Below, one piece after another: positions 1 through 8,290 of a stretch of DNA of 64,000 bases. The stretch lies in contig ABCO01000001.1 of the NCBI GenBank assembly GCA_000170815.1, positions 62,001 through 126,000 of the forward strand. Reading direction: 5' to 3'. How positions within the stretch are numbered: the first letter of the stretch is position 1; each line of letters starts with the position of its first letter. Made by a program: the position numbers and the translations under genes. Under the pieces are notes generated by a model that searched no databases, was not told the origin of the DNA, and worked only from the letters and a program-made list of their open reading frames with translations. The DNA is from an unidentified eubacterium SCB49 (GTDB lineage Bacteria; Bacteroidota; Bacteroidia; Flavobacteriales; Flavobacteriaceae).

Positions 1-1065
1 ACCAGAACCTGTTGTACTAAGAAAAACACCCAGTGGCCTAACCACAAAAATTACAATGGCAAAAAGGATGGCTGTTTTCCAGTTATAGATTAATAACAAG
101 TCGTCTATACTGATATTAGCAGAGAGTAAAATAAATAAAATTGATATGAGTAAAACACTCAAAGATTCTTTAAAATAAAGGAGTTCTTTTAAGTTAGGGA
201 GGTCACTATTACCAAGATACATTCCCATGACCACCACCGCTAATAATCCAGATTCGTGAGCAAAAAAGTCACTTAAAACAAAAATTAATAACACCATTGA
301 TAAAGATGCTACATTAAGTAAATAGTGTGGTATTACATTTCGTTTTACGGCATGATACATTGCAAAACCACCCGCTAGACCAAAAGCAAAACCAATGACT
401 ATAATTTTACCAAACTCAGATAACGCGTGTTTAGTATAACTTCCGCCCACACCGTTCGCTTCTGCATTAGCAACAGCCTCTGCACCCGCATCAATAACAT
501 CTATAGGTACGTTTACACTTATAAACCCAAAAACTAAAACGGCTACCAGGGCTCCTATTGGATCAATTAAAATTCCTTCCCATTTAAGGACGGCAGAGAT
601 GTCTTTTTTTAAGGGAATATTTCTTAAAATAGGGGTAATTACTGTGGGTCCAGTTACGATAATAAGACCTGCAAATAAGAATGATATTTGCCAATCTAGC
701 CCAAAAAAGTAATGCGCCGAAACACCAGCACCAAAAAAAGTAACTACAGATCCTAAGCTTATTAATTTTCCAATAACGCCTCCTACTTTTTTAATTTCGT
801 CCATTTTTAAGGTAAGCCCCCCTTCAAAAAGGATAATTCCGATGGCTAATGACACAAAATAAAAAAGACCATCTCCAGGAAAAAAACCTTTTTCACCATT
901 ATAAATAGGCTGAATCCACTGAGAGCCATCATCAGAATAAAATGTAGAGAGTGGACCAACAGCCAAACCTATTAGTATTAAAGGAAGAATGGCAGGTATT
1001 TTAAATTTCCAAGCAATCCATTGGGCAAAAATTCCTAAAATTATAATTCCGGCAAGTTCTAACAT
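1..1065 (-). CDS. Cation/proton antiporter, CPA1/NhaP type (partial, C-terminus cut off)
   Basis: An inner-membrane protein predicted to exchange Na+ or K+ for H+. The gene starts at an ATG on the minus strand at 1065 and stays open for 355 codons to the window edge, so its C-terminal part is missing. The visible part is a series of hydrophobic segments, beginning MLELAGIIILGIFAQWIAWK. It contains the family-like stretch LAIGIILFEGGLTLK and the segment FAGLIIVTGPTVITPILR, which resembles the conserved TGPTV...L region of NhaP/CPA1 exchangers. Further glycine-rich helices follow (GFAFGLAGGFAMY, ESGLLAVVVMGMYLG). The ion specificity cannot be read from the sequence, and any C-terminal TrkA domain would lie outside the window. 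It is divergent from the MBL-fold gene. Confidence 0.85.
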   Translation of the reverse strand, partial: MLELAGIIILGIFAQWIAWKFKIPAILPLILIGLAVGPLSTFYSDDGSQWIQPIYNGEKGFFPGDGLFYFVSLAIGIILFEGGLTLKMDEIKKVGGVIGKLISLGSVVTFFGAGVSAHYFFGLDWQISFLFAGLIIVTGPTVITPILRNIPLKKDISAVLKWEGILIDPIGALVAVLVFGFISVNVPIDVIDAGAEAVANAEANGVGGSYTKHALSEFGKIIVIGFAFGLAGGFAMYHAVKRNVIPHYLLNVASLSMVLLIFVLSDFFAHESGLLAVVVMGMYLGNSDLPNLKELLYFKESLSVLLISILFILLSANISIDDLLLIYNWKTAILFAIVIFVVRPLGVFLSTTGSG

Positions 1066-1213
1066 TCAGTATTTTTTAGAGTTCTAAAATATAAAAAATC
1101 AAAGGAAATCAATTAATTATATTAAGATTAAATAATTGTTACTTTATTTACTCTCTTAATATATTCTTAACAGTCATATACATTAAATAGCCTTTTTGTA
1201 TTTTGCACATTAT

Positions 1214-2101
1214 ATGAAACTACATTCTATAGAAGCAGGAAATTTTAAGCTAGATGGTGGTGCCATGTTTGGCGTTGTACCAAAATCTTTATGGACAAGA
1301 ACCAATCCAGCAGATAACAACAACATGATAGATATTGCAGCAAGATGTCTATTGGTAGAAAACGGAAACCGACTCACACTGGTAGATACCGGAATGGGCG
1401 ATAAACAATCTGAAAAGTTTTTTGGCTATTATTATCAATGGGGAGATCACAATCTTGATGCCTCACTTAAAAAAGCCGGATTTCATAGAGACGATATCAC
1501 AGATGTTTTTATGACCCATTTACACTTTGATCATTGTGGTGGTAGTGTACAATGGAACAAAGACAGGACAGGATACGAAACTGCGTTTAAAAATGCTACC
1601 TACTGGAGCAATCAAAATCATTGGGATTGGGCTACAAACCCAAACCGTCGTGAAAAAGCTTCTTTCTTAAAAGAAAACATACTACCCATGCAAGAAAGCG
1701 GACAATTAAAATTTGTCTCTAATGCTTCTGAAACTTTAAGCAACGAAAACTCTAAAATTGATCTAGCACCCGCTAACGAATTGGATTTTAGCCTCTTTTT
1801 TGCTGATGGACATACAGAAAAACAAATGCTCCCTATGCTTCAATATAAAGACAAAACAATTGTCTTTATGGCAGATTTACTACCTACAGCAGGGCATTTA
1901 CCTTTACCGTTTGTAATGGGCTATGATACAAGACCATTACTAACGTTACCAGAAAAAGAAAAATTTTTAAACGCAGCAGCTACCCATAAATATTATTTAT
2001 TTTTGGAACACGATGCTCATAACGAGATAATTACCGTAAAACATACGGAAAAAGGGGTACGCCTCGATCAAACTTTTACTATTAACGAAATTTTTAACTA
2101 A
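1214..2101 (+). CDS. MBL-fold metallo-hydrolase
   Basis: A metallo-beta-lactamase-fold hydrolase of about 295 residues, cytoplasmic by the absence of a signal peptide. The metal motif THLHFDHCGG sits near residue 102. A later GHT, the aspartate in FMADLLP and a C-terminal EHDAH supply the remaining ligands expected of the fold. The overall pattern is closest to the lactonase-like/quorum-quenching branch, but the substrate cannot be assigned. An upstream in-frame ATG at 1196 would add MYFAHY. I prefer 1214 because the bases just before it (TATTTTGC) look like the -7 region of a Bacteroidota promoter. The stop is 10 bases before the subtilase gene, so the two are probably co-transcribed. Confidence 0.85.
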   Translation: MKLHSIEAGNFKLDGGAMFGVVPKSLWTRTNPADNNNMIDIAARCLLVENGNRLTLVDTGMGDKQSEKFFGYYYQWGDHNLDASLKKAGFHRDDITDVFMTHLHFDHCGGSVQWNKDRTGYETAFKNATYWSNQNHWDWATNPNRREKASFLKENILPMQESGQLKFVSNASETLSNENSKIDLAPANELDFSLFFADGHTEKQMLPMLQYKDKTIVFMADLLPTAGHLPLPFVMGYDTRPLLTLPEKEKFLNAAATHKYYLFLEHDAHNEIITVKHTEKGVRLDQTFTINEIFN

Positions 2102-2111
2102 ACAACAACAA

Positions 2112-3773
2112 ATGAATATTTTAAAATCATCTCTATTATTTTCGGCATCTGCTTTATTATTAGCAGGTTGTGGTGGTGTAACTCCTTTAATTTCTACACC
2201 TATTTCTAACATAGACGCTATACCACTTAAGGTTACTCCTTTAACAGAGAGTCAAATGAAAGTGTGGAATCTTGCAGATCTTGCTACAGATACCATACCT
2301 GGTATGAGTGTAGACAGAGCTTATAACGAGTTGCTACAAGGTAAAAAAGGAGAGGAAGTAATTGTTGCAGTTATCGATAGTGGTATTGATATTGAACATG
2401 AAGACCTTAAAAACGTAATCTGGACAAACCCAAAAGAAATTGCAGGTAATGGTATAGATGACGATAAAAACGGATATATAGATGACATTCATGGCTGGAA
2501 TTTTTTAGGTGATGTTGTTGCAGAAAACATGGAGTTTGTACGTATTATTCGCAAACTAAAGCCTAAATATGAAGGTAAAGAAGCTTCTGATGTTAGTGCA
2601 GAAGACAGCGCAGAATTTGCTTTATATAACAAAGCTAAAGCAGAATATGAGATAGAAGCTCAAAAAACACAAGCTCAAACAGCACAGTATAAAGGTATTT
2701 TAGAACAGCTAAAGCCTGCTCACGCTGCGATTTCTGAAAAATTAGGAAAAGAAGACTACTCTAAAGAAGATTTAGCTGGAATTCAAAACCCAACAGAAGC
2801 AGAACAAGGACAAATAGCAATGTTAACTCAGATGCTTAACTATGATGACAATATCCCTGCTTTTATTAAGCAAGTACAAGGTGGTGTTGATTATTTTGAA
2901 GGTAGATTAAATGGTCATTTTAGTATGACAGAAGATTTTAGAGGTGTGTTAGGTGATAACCCAGATGATATTACAGACACAAACTACGGAAATAATGACG
3001 TAGATGGTCCAGACCCTAAAAAAGAAGATGCAAAACACGGTACTCACGTTGCAGGTTCTATTGCCGCACAACGTAATAACGGAATAGGTATGGATGGTGT
3101 TGCTGATAACGTAAAAATAATGGTTGTAAGAGCTGTACCAGATGGTGATGAGTATGATAAAGATATCGCACTAGCAATACGTTATGCTGTTGATAATGGT
3201 GCTAAAGTTATTAATACAAGTTTTGGTAAATACTATTCTCCTAACCCAGAATGGGTTTGGGATGCTTTAAAATATGCTGCCAAAAAAGATGTATTAATTG
3301 TAAACGCTGCGGGTAATGACGGAATAGATCTTGACGAAAAACAAGTATATCCTAATGATCAAAAATTAAACGAAGCAGAATTTAGTGATACTTTTTTAAC
3401 AGTAGGAGCTCTTAACTACAAGTATGGAGGTGAGTTAGTCGCTAACTTCTCTAACTACGGAAAAACAAGTGTAGATGTTTTTGGTCCTGGAGTAAAAATC
3501 TGGTCTACAACTCCTTTAAACACGTATGAGTTTTTACAAGGAACATCAATGGCTTCTCCTAATGTTGCTGGTGTTGCTGCAATGATTCGTTCTCACTACC
3601 CTAAACTTTCTGCAAAGCAAGTAAAACAAGTATTAATGGATAGTGGTATTTCTACAATAACACCTGTAGTTTTAGGTGGTGAACCTTCTAATACAAATAC
3701 ATTAAATAATATTTCAACATCTGGAAAGATGGTAAATATGTATAACGCCCTTATTATGGCGTCTAAAATGTAA
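2112..3773 (+). CDS. S8 family serine peptidase (subtilase), lipoprotein
   Basis: A secreted subtilisin-family protease. The N-terminus is a lipoprotein signal with the lipobox LAGC at Cys20, so the protein is anchored in the envelope. The catalytic triad is visible: Asp89 in AVIDSGIDIEHEDL, His309 in KHGTHVAGS and Ser479 in GTSMASPNVAG. The oxyanion Asn402 lies in NAAGNDG. Between Asp and His is an insertion of about 200 residues rich in K, E, Q and A (around 145-260) that is likely helical or coiled. There is no separate propeptide domain and no C-terminal type IX sorting tail. It lies 10 bases after the MBL gene and ends before a clear terminator. Peptidase class is certain; the target is unknown. 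Confidence 0.93.
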   Translation: MNILKSSLLFSASALLLAGCGGVTPLISTPISNIDAIPLKVTPLTESQMKVWNLADLATDTIPGMSVDRAYNELLQGKKGEEVIVAVIDSGIDIEHEDLKNVIWTNPKEIAGNGIDDDKNGYIDDIHGWNFLGDVVAENMEFVRIIRKLKPKYEGKEASDVSAEDSAEFALYNKAKAEYEIEAQKTQAQTAQYKGILEQLKPAHAAISEKLGKEDYSKEDLAGIQNPTEAEQGQIAMLTQMLNYDDNIPAFIKQVQGGVDYFEGRLNGHFSMTEDFRGVLGDNPDDITDTNYGNNDVDGPDPKKEDAKHGTHVAGSIAAQRNNGIGMDGVADNVKIMVVRAVPDGDEYDKDIALAIRYAVDNGAKVINTSFGKYYSPNPEWVWDALKYAAKKDVLIVNAAGNDGIDLDEKQVYPNDQKLNEAEFSDTFLTVGALNYKYGGELVANFSNYGKTSVDVFGPGVKIWSTTPLNTYEFLQGTSMASPNVAGVAAMIRSHYPKLSAKQVKQVLMDSGISTITPVVLGGEPSNTNTLNNISTSGKMVNMYNALIMASKM

Positions 3774-3786
3774 TTAATTCTCTTTT

Positions 3787-3818
3787 AAAAAAGCCTTCCA
3801 CTTTGGAGGGCTTTTTTA
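3787..3818 (+). terminator. Rho-independent terminator after the subtilase gene
   Basis: A hairpin with arms AAGCCTTCCA / TTGGAGGGCTT is followed by a run of T, 15 bases after the stop codon. Confidence 0.85.
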
Positions 3819-3888
3819 TTTTAATTTGTTTAACCCTAAAAAGCGTTAAGCAGCAGTAGTTTATTAAATATTTAAAATTTCAGAAATT

Positions 3889-5715
3889 ATGATTAGAGCT
3901 ATTTTTACAATGGCAGTTGCGGCATTTTTCTTCGGAAATGTAACTGGACAAAATAACACTTCTTACTGGCAACAACATGTAGACTACACCATGGATATTG
4001 ATGTAGATGTAGATAAAAACCAATATGAAGGAGAACAAACCATAGTCTACACTAACAACTCTCCAGATGCTTTAGATCGTGTTTTTTATCACTTATACTT
4101 TAATGCTTTTCAGCCTGGAAGTGAGATGGACGTGCGTTCTTTAACCATAGAAGATCCAGATAAACGTGTAGGCGATCGTATTTCTAAATTATCTCCTGAT
4201 GAAATAGGCTACATTAAACCTACAAAACTAACACAAGACGGAAAAAAACTAGATTTTGAAGTAGTAGGTACCGTTCTTGAAGTACAATTAAACAAACCTA
4301 TTCTACCTGGCGAAAAAACTACTTTTAAAATGAAATGGGATGCACAAATTCCATTACAAATAAGACGTAGCGGACGTGATAATGCAGAAGGAGTAAAATT
4401 ATCAATGTCGCAATGGTATCCAAAAATGGCAGAATACGATTTTCAAGGCTGGCATGCAGACCCATACATTGGTCGTGAATTTCATAGCCCTTGGGGAGAT
4501 TTTGATGTTACCATCCATATTGACAAAGACTATACAGTAGCCGGAACTGGCTATAGTGCAGAAAACGTGATGGGTGATAACAACTATACTAAAGTTAAAA
4601 AAGGAAAGAAAGGAAAACGTACTTGGCACTTTACAGCACCAAATGTACACGACTTTACTTGGGCAGCAGATAACGAATACATACACGACCAGTATCAAGC
4701 TGCTAATGGTGTAACACTTAATTTTTACTACAAAGACAATCCAGATATTAAAGAAAACTGGAAAAACCTACAGCCTAAAACAGCAGAAATGCTAGAATAC
4801 TTTAATGAAAACATAGGGCCTTATCCTTTTAAACAATACTCTGTTATACAAGGTGGTGATGGCGGTATGGAGTATGCTATGTGTACCCTAATTACTGGAG
4901 AGCGAAAATTTGGTAGCCTTATGGGAGTAACAGCGCATGAGCTTGCGCATACTTGGTTTCAGTTTTTAATGGCAACTAATGAAGGTAAACACGAGTGGAT
5001 GGACGAAGGTTTTACTACTTACATCTCTAACCTTGCTATGGCAAAAATTAATGGCGGAGAAAATCTTACTCCACAAGCTGGTGCTTATGCGGGTTATAAT
5101 TATTTAGCAAATAGCGGGAAAGAACAACCACAAACCACCCACGCAGATCGTTATGCTAGTAATCGTGTCTATGGAATAGCAGCTTACAGTAAAGGAGCTG
5201 TTTTCTTATCACAATTAGAGTATGTTATTGGTAAAGAAAATGTAGCAAAATCATTAAAACGTTATTATGATGAGTGGTCTTTTAAACACCCAACACCTAA
5301 CGATTTTATTCGTGTTGCAGAAAAAGTAAGTGGTGCAGAACTAGACTGGTACTTAACAGACTGGACGCAAACAACAAACCAGATTGACTACGCAATCAAA
5401 AAAATAGAAACAATAAAAGACGGAACACTAGTGGTACTTGAACGTATTGGACTGATAGGAATGCCTATAGATCTTGATGTTACTTACACAGATGGATCTA
5501 AAGAACAATTTTATATCCCTCTACAAATGATGCGAAGCGAAAAACCTAAAGCAGATACAAACATCACTAGAACCCAACTTAAAGATTGGGCTTGGGCGTA
5601 TCCTACGTATGAGTTAGTAATCCCTAGCACTAATAAAGTACAATCTATAGTCATTGATGCAAGTATGCTAATGGCAGATACAGATCGTGAAAATAATGTT
5701 TGGGAGCTAGAATAG
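3889..5715 (+). CDS. M1 family metallopeptidase (aminopeptidase N-like), secreted
   Basis: A zinc aminopeptidase of the M1/gluzincin family. A signal peptide occupies residues 1-20 (ending VTGQ). The N-terminal beta domain (about 30-300) is followed by the exopeptidase motif GGMEYA at 325-330, the zinc motif HELAH at 350-354 and the third ligand Glu373 in WMDEGFTTY. At 608 residues it is shorter than classical aminopeptidase N and matches the short M1 proteins common in Flavobacteriia. It has its own terminator and a 5' gap of 115 bases, so it is probably monocistronic. The likely role is degradation of peptides in the periplasm or outside the cell. Confidence 0.93.
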   Translation: MIRAIFTMAVAAFFFGNVTGQNNTSYWQQHVDYTMDIDVDVDKNQYEGEQTIVYTNNSPDALDRVFYHLYFNAFQPGSEMDVRSLTIEDPDKRVGDRISKLSPDEIGYIKPTKLTQDGKKLDFEVVGTVLEVQLNKPILPGEKTTFKMKWDAQIPLQIRRSGRDNAEGVKLSMSQWYPKMAEYDFQGWHADPYIGREFHSPWGDFDVTIHIDKDYTVAGTGYSAENVMGDNNYTKVKKGKKGKRTWHFTAPNVHDFTWAADNEYIHDQYQAANGVTLNFYYKDNPDIKENWKNLQPKTAEMLEYFNENIGPYPFKQYSVIQGGDGGMEYAMCTLITGERKFGSLMGVTAHELAHTWFQFLMATNEGKHEWMDEGFTTYISNLAMAKINGGENLTPQAGAYAGYNYLANSGKEQPQTTHADRYASNRVYGIAAYSKGAVFLSQLEYVIGKENVAKSLKRYYDEWSFKHPTPNDFIRVAEKVSGAELDWYLTDWTQTTNQIDYAIKKIETIKDGTLVVLERIGLIGMPIDLDVTYTDGSKEQFYIPLQMMRSEKPKADTNITRTQLKDWAWAYPTYELVIPSTNKVQSIVIDASMLMADTDRENNVWELE

Positions 5716-5737
5716 TTTTTCTTACTTCTTATAAAAT

Positions 5738-5766
5738 GAAAGCGCTGGTAAAACAGCGCTTTTTTT
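5738..5766. terminator. Bidirectional terminator between convergent genes
   Basis: Arms AAAGCGCTG / CAGCGCTTT are separated by a short loop and flanked by A and T runs. The hairpin lies between the M1 peptidase (plus) and the FG-GAP gene (minus), overlapping the latter's stop codon. Confidence 0.8.
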
Positions 5767-7126
5767 ATTTCTTAATAATCTGTTTTATTATCTGTTGACT
5801 ACCTACAGAGAGTGTTACAAAAAATACCCCACTAGATAAGTTACTTACATTTATATCTTTAGGTGGCTCGTTTTTAACTAACCATAATTTACCTTGTATA
5901 TCTCGTATTTGTATAGCGTCTATTACAAACTTAGGGCTATAGATATGCAACGTAGCTGCCACAGGATTAGGTGTTATTATTATCTGTGATGTGTCTAATT
6001 CTGGAACACCTAGAATCGTTAGGTTTTCATAGTAAACTAAAATGTTATTGTTTTGTATAATACCCACAACATCTTTATCCCCATCGTTGTCTAAGTCTAC
6101 TGGTATTGCTTGACGGTGAAACATTCCGCCTTCATCAATAATAATTCTAGGTCCAAATGTTCCAAGACCATCAAGATTAGAATGCCAAGAAAAAGCACTT
6201 TCTAAGCTTGTGCTGTATAATAAATCTAAATCACCATCAAGATCAAAATCTGCAGTTCGCATATTTCTTGAGCCAGGTGCATCTTCAGTAATAACAATAA
6301 TATCACTAAAATTGCCTAAACCATCTATGTTTTCAAACCACTGTACGCGGTCTCTCCCATTAGTAACCGCAGCAATATCAAGATCGCCATCATTGTCTAA
6401 ATCAACTAAATCAAATGAATGTGTAGATTGATCTGCTCCGTGTATCACTTTTGGTATACTAAAATTGCCTAAACCATCAAGGTTTTCAAACCAGTTAAGC
6501 GTTGTATTTCCAAAATTAGTCGTGACTATATCTAAGTCGCCATCACCATCAAGATCTCCAGCTCTTGAAAATCGTCCATTATTTTGACCTTGATTAATTA
6601 CGTTTACTTCTCCAAAATCACCCTCGCCATCAAGGTTTTCAAACCATGAAACAGTATCATCATAATCTGAAGTAACAAGCACATCTAGGTCGCCATCACC
6701 ATCTAAATCAAAAGCAGAAACATCATCTGCCGCATACAATGTATTGTCAATAAGGCGTGGACTGCTAAACGAGGCTAAACCATCTAAGTTTTCATACCAA
6801 TAAACTAGACTATCATCAAAAGAAGTAAATAATAGGTCTAGATCGCCATCCCCATCAAGATCTGCTACAGCGTTAGAAAAACTCTGTCCATGCCCAGTAT
6901 TAATAACGTTTTCAGAACTAAAATCTCCTGTTCCTGCCAAGTTTTCAAACCAAACAAATTTATGTGAATAAGATACAATTATATCTGTAAAACCATCACT
7001 GTTTAGATCTCCAGAACTAATATATCTAGGTGTTAAAATATCTTCTTCAATAATAATTCTATTCCCAAATTGGGCTTGTGCTAGACTAATACATAATAAA
7101 AAAAAGTAGGTTAGTATCTGTTTCAT
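5765..7126 (-). CDS. FG-GAP/VCBS repeat protein with type IX sorting domain (copy 1)
   Basis: A secreted beta-propeller protein of 453 residues. The signal peptide is residues 1-18 (LAQAQ cleavage region). Seven repeats follow, each with a calcium-loop motif such as DLDGDGDLD or DLDNDGDLD and a WFENLDG motif. The C-terminal 70 residues, starting ITPNPVAATLHIYS and ending QQIIKQIIKK, are a Por secretion tail. It is a paralogue of the gene at 27615. Residues 1-177 are the same except T66/S66, residues about 178-325 differ, the blade GGMFHRQAIPVDL...YYENL is again the same, and the tails differ. The start codon is tightly linked to an upstream broken gene that is also duplicated. The ligand or surface role is unknown. 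Confidence 0.92.
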   Translation of the reverse strand: MKQILTYFFLLCISLAQAQFGNRIIIEEDILTPRYISSGDLNSDGFTDIIVSYSHKFVWFENLAGTGDFSSENVINTGHGQSFSNAVADLDGDGDLDLLFTSFDDSLVYWYENLDGLASFSSPRLIDNTLYAADDVSAFDLDGDGDLDVLVTSDYDDTVSWFENLDGEGDFGEVNVINQGQNNGRFSRAGDLDGDGDLDIVTTNFGNTTLNWFENLDGLGNFSIPKVIHGADQSTHSFDLVDLDNDGDLDIAAVTNGRDRVQWFENIDGLGNFSDIIVITEDAPGSRNMRTADFDLDGDLDLLYSTSLESAFSWHSNLDGLGTFGPRIIIDEGGMFHRQAIPVDLDNDGDKDVVGIIQNNNILVYYENLTILGVPELDTSQIIITPNPVAATLHIYSPKFVIDAIQIRDIQGKLWLVKNEPPKDINVSNLSSGVFFVTLSVGSQQIIKQIIKK

Positions 7127-7505
7127 TATTAATCTTCTTTAAAAATTATCACTTCTTCTATAGTGCCGTCTTCAAAATACTTTTCAATTTTATATAAGCC
7201 GGTTGTTAATGTAGGCAACAACTGATCATCTTTTATTTGTATAGCATCTTTTTGTGTTATGGTTAAACGCAACTGGTTCAGCATTTGTCATAAAATTTGG
7301 GTCTAATGACGGCACAAATGGATCTTCAGTTTCTGTGTCTAGAGTTGCACACATATTATTTTCTTGTACTTCTAAAGCAATATCAAAAAATAAAATTAGT
7401 TGTAGTATAACTTAAAATTTTTCATAATAAAATGGCTAAAAGGATAGTTGTTTTTATTAGAATTCTATAAATATAGCTATATATTTTAACAATATTAAAA
7501 CAATG
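5997..7505 (-). repeat. Inverted duplication, arm 1 (FG-GAP locus)
   Basis: This ~1.5 kb segment is repeated in opposite orientation at about 27237-28745. Similarity starts in the non-coding leader (TGTTTTAATAnTGTTAAAATAT), runs through a 297-bp broken gene and the first 531 bp of the FG-GAP gene, breaks in the middle blades, and resumes at about 6140-5997. The outer boundaries were judged by eye. Confidence 0.85.
7129..7425 (-). pseudogene. Broken small secreted-protein gene upstream of FG-GAP copy 1
   Basis: The reading frame starts MKNFKLYYN and stops after nine codons. The remainder can be read only with two frame changes. The first piece contains MCAT and FVPSLDPNFM. The second piece reads TITQKDAIQIKDDQLLPTL and ends EEVIIFKED. 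Its TAA overlaps the bases just before the FG-GAP ATG, so it was once the first gene of a two-gene unit. The same 297-bp length and the same two lesions occur in the copy at 27316. The ancestral product would be a small exported protein of about 98 residues with no domain I recognise. Confidence 0.65.
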
Positions 7506-7672
7506 TAACTTGTTTTTCTTAAAACAAATAGATGTGCTTGGAAACCCTAAAATTTTAAATAATATGGGCTTGTAAAACACATTTATTACGTCTTTATACA
7601 GCTTAAAAAAGTGTTGTTATTTTTAAAGTTTTTGAAGCGTTTATAAATATCATCAAAATGTAAAAGTCTCCC

Positions 7673-7680
7673 TATATTTA
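7673..7680 (+). promoter_or_regulatory. Promoter -7 box for rnpA
   Basis: TATATTTA matches TAnnTTTG at 7 of 8 positions and ends only 5 bases before the rnpA ATG, so the transcript would be nearly leaderless. Confidence 0.45.
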
Positions 7681-7685
7681 CACAA

Positions 7686-8045
7686 ATGAAACTCACCCTC
7701 AATAAAACAGACCGGCTAAAATCTAAAAAAGCAATTACCCAGCTTTTTGAAGAAGGGAAATCTTTTAAAAAATATCCTTTGAGAGTACTTTATGTACCCG
7801 TAGAAGATGCAAAAAAAACAAAAGCAAGTTTTTCTGTTCCTAAGCGACTTTTTAAACTTGCCGTAGACCGTAATCGTATAAAAAGACAATTACGTGAAGC
7901 GTATCGTATCAATAGACCGTCTTTTGAACAAGAAAACGACAAAAAATTTGTCTTGATGTTTATCTATTTTGCACGAGAAGAAGTGACACATGCACAACTA
8001 GAAAAAGCAATGCTTACGCTGTTAAAGCAACTGAAGCAGGTTTAA
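7686..8045 (+). CDS. rnpA: Ribonuclease P protein component
   Basis: The protein subunit that assists the RNase P RNA in maturing tRNA 5' ends. It has 119 residues, the usual size for the family, and is basic. The signature is VDRNRIKRQLREAYR near residues 60-74, preceded by FSVPKRLFKLA. The upstream gene in many bacteria is rpmH, but here there is only a 245-bp AT-rich gap. A CtpA-type protease follows 245 bp downstream, an order seen in Flavobacteriaceae. The short distance from the -7 box to the ATG suggests a leaderless mRNA. Confidence 0.95.
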   Translation: MKLTLNKTDRLKSKKAITQLFEEGKSFKKYPLRVLYVPVEDAKKTKASFSVPKRLFKLAVDRNRIKRQLREAYRINRPSFEQENDKKFVLMFIYFAREEVTHAQLEKAMLTLLKQLKQV

Positions 8046-8200
8046 TTTTCGATTTTTATTGGTATTTTGTTGCGCCTTAGACTGATGGGCAGGTTTTCAA
8101 ATTTGTATAAATCGTATTTCATTTCTTCGGAAATTTTCTGAAATTGTCATTATTGTTTATTTAATGTAAAAATGCTTTTTCATTTGGTTCGCTTGTTGCG

Positions 8201-8222
8201 CTTGGACAAGCTCAGCGTGACA
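8201..8222 (-). repeat. Dispersed palindromic repeat copy (rnpA-ctpA gap)
   Basis: CTTGGACAAGCTCAGCGTGACA is the reverse orientation of the dispersed repeat with core TGAGCnnnGTC(G)AAG. Confidence 0.6.
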
Positions 8223-8290
8223 ATTAATGAGTTTAATAACATATAAAACATATTTTTAGCATTTTCGACGTAAGTCTAAAAAACATATTT

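Noticed and set aside
4402..4698. Minus-strand 98-codon frame inside the M1 peptidase gene
   Set aside because: Composition is that of an antisense shadow of a clear gene, with no ribosome site or promoter.
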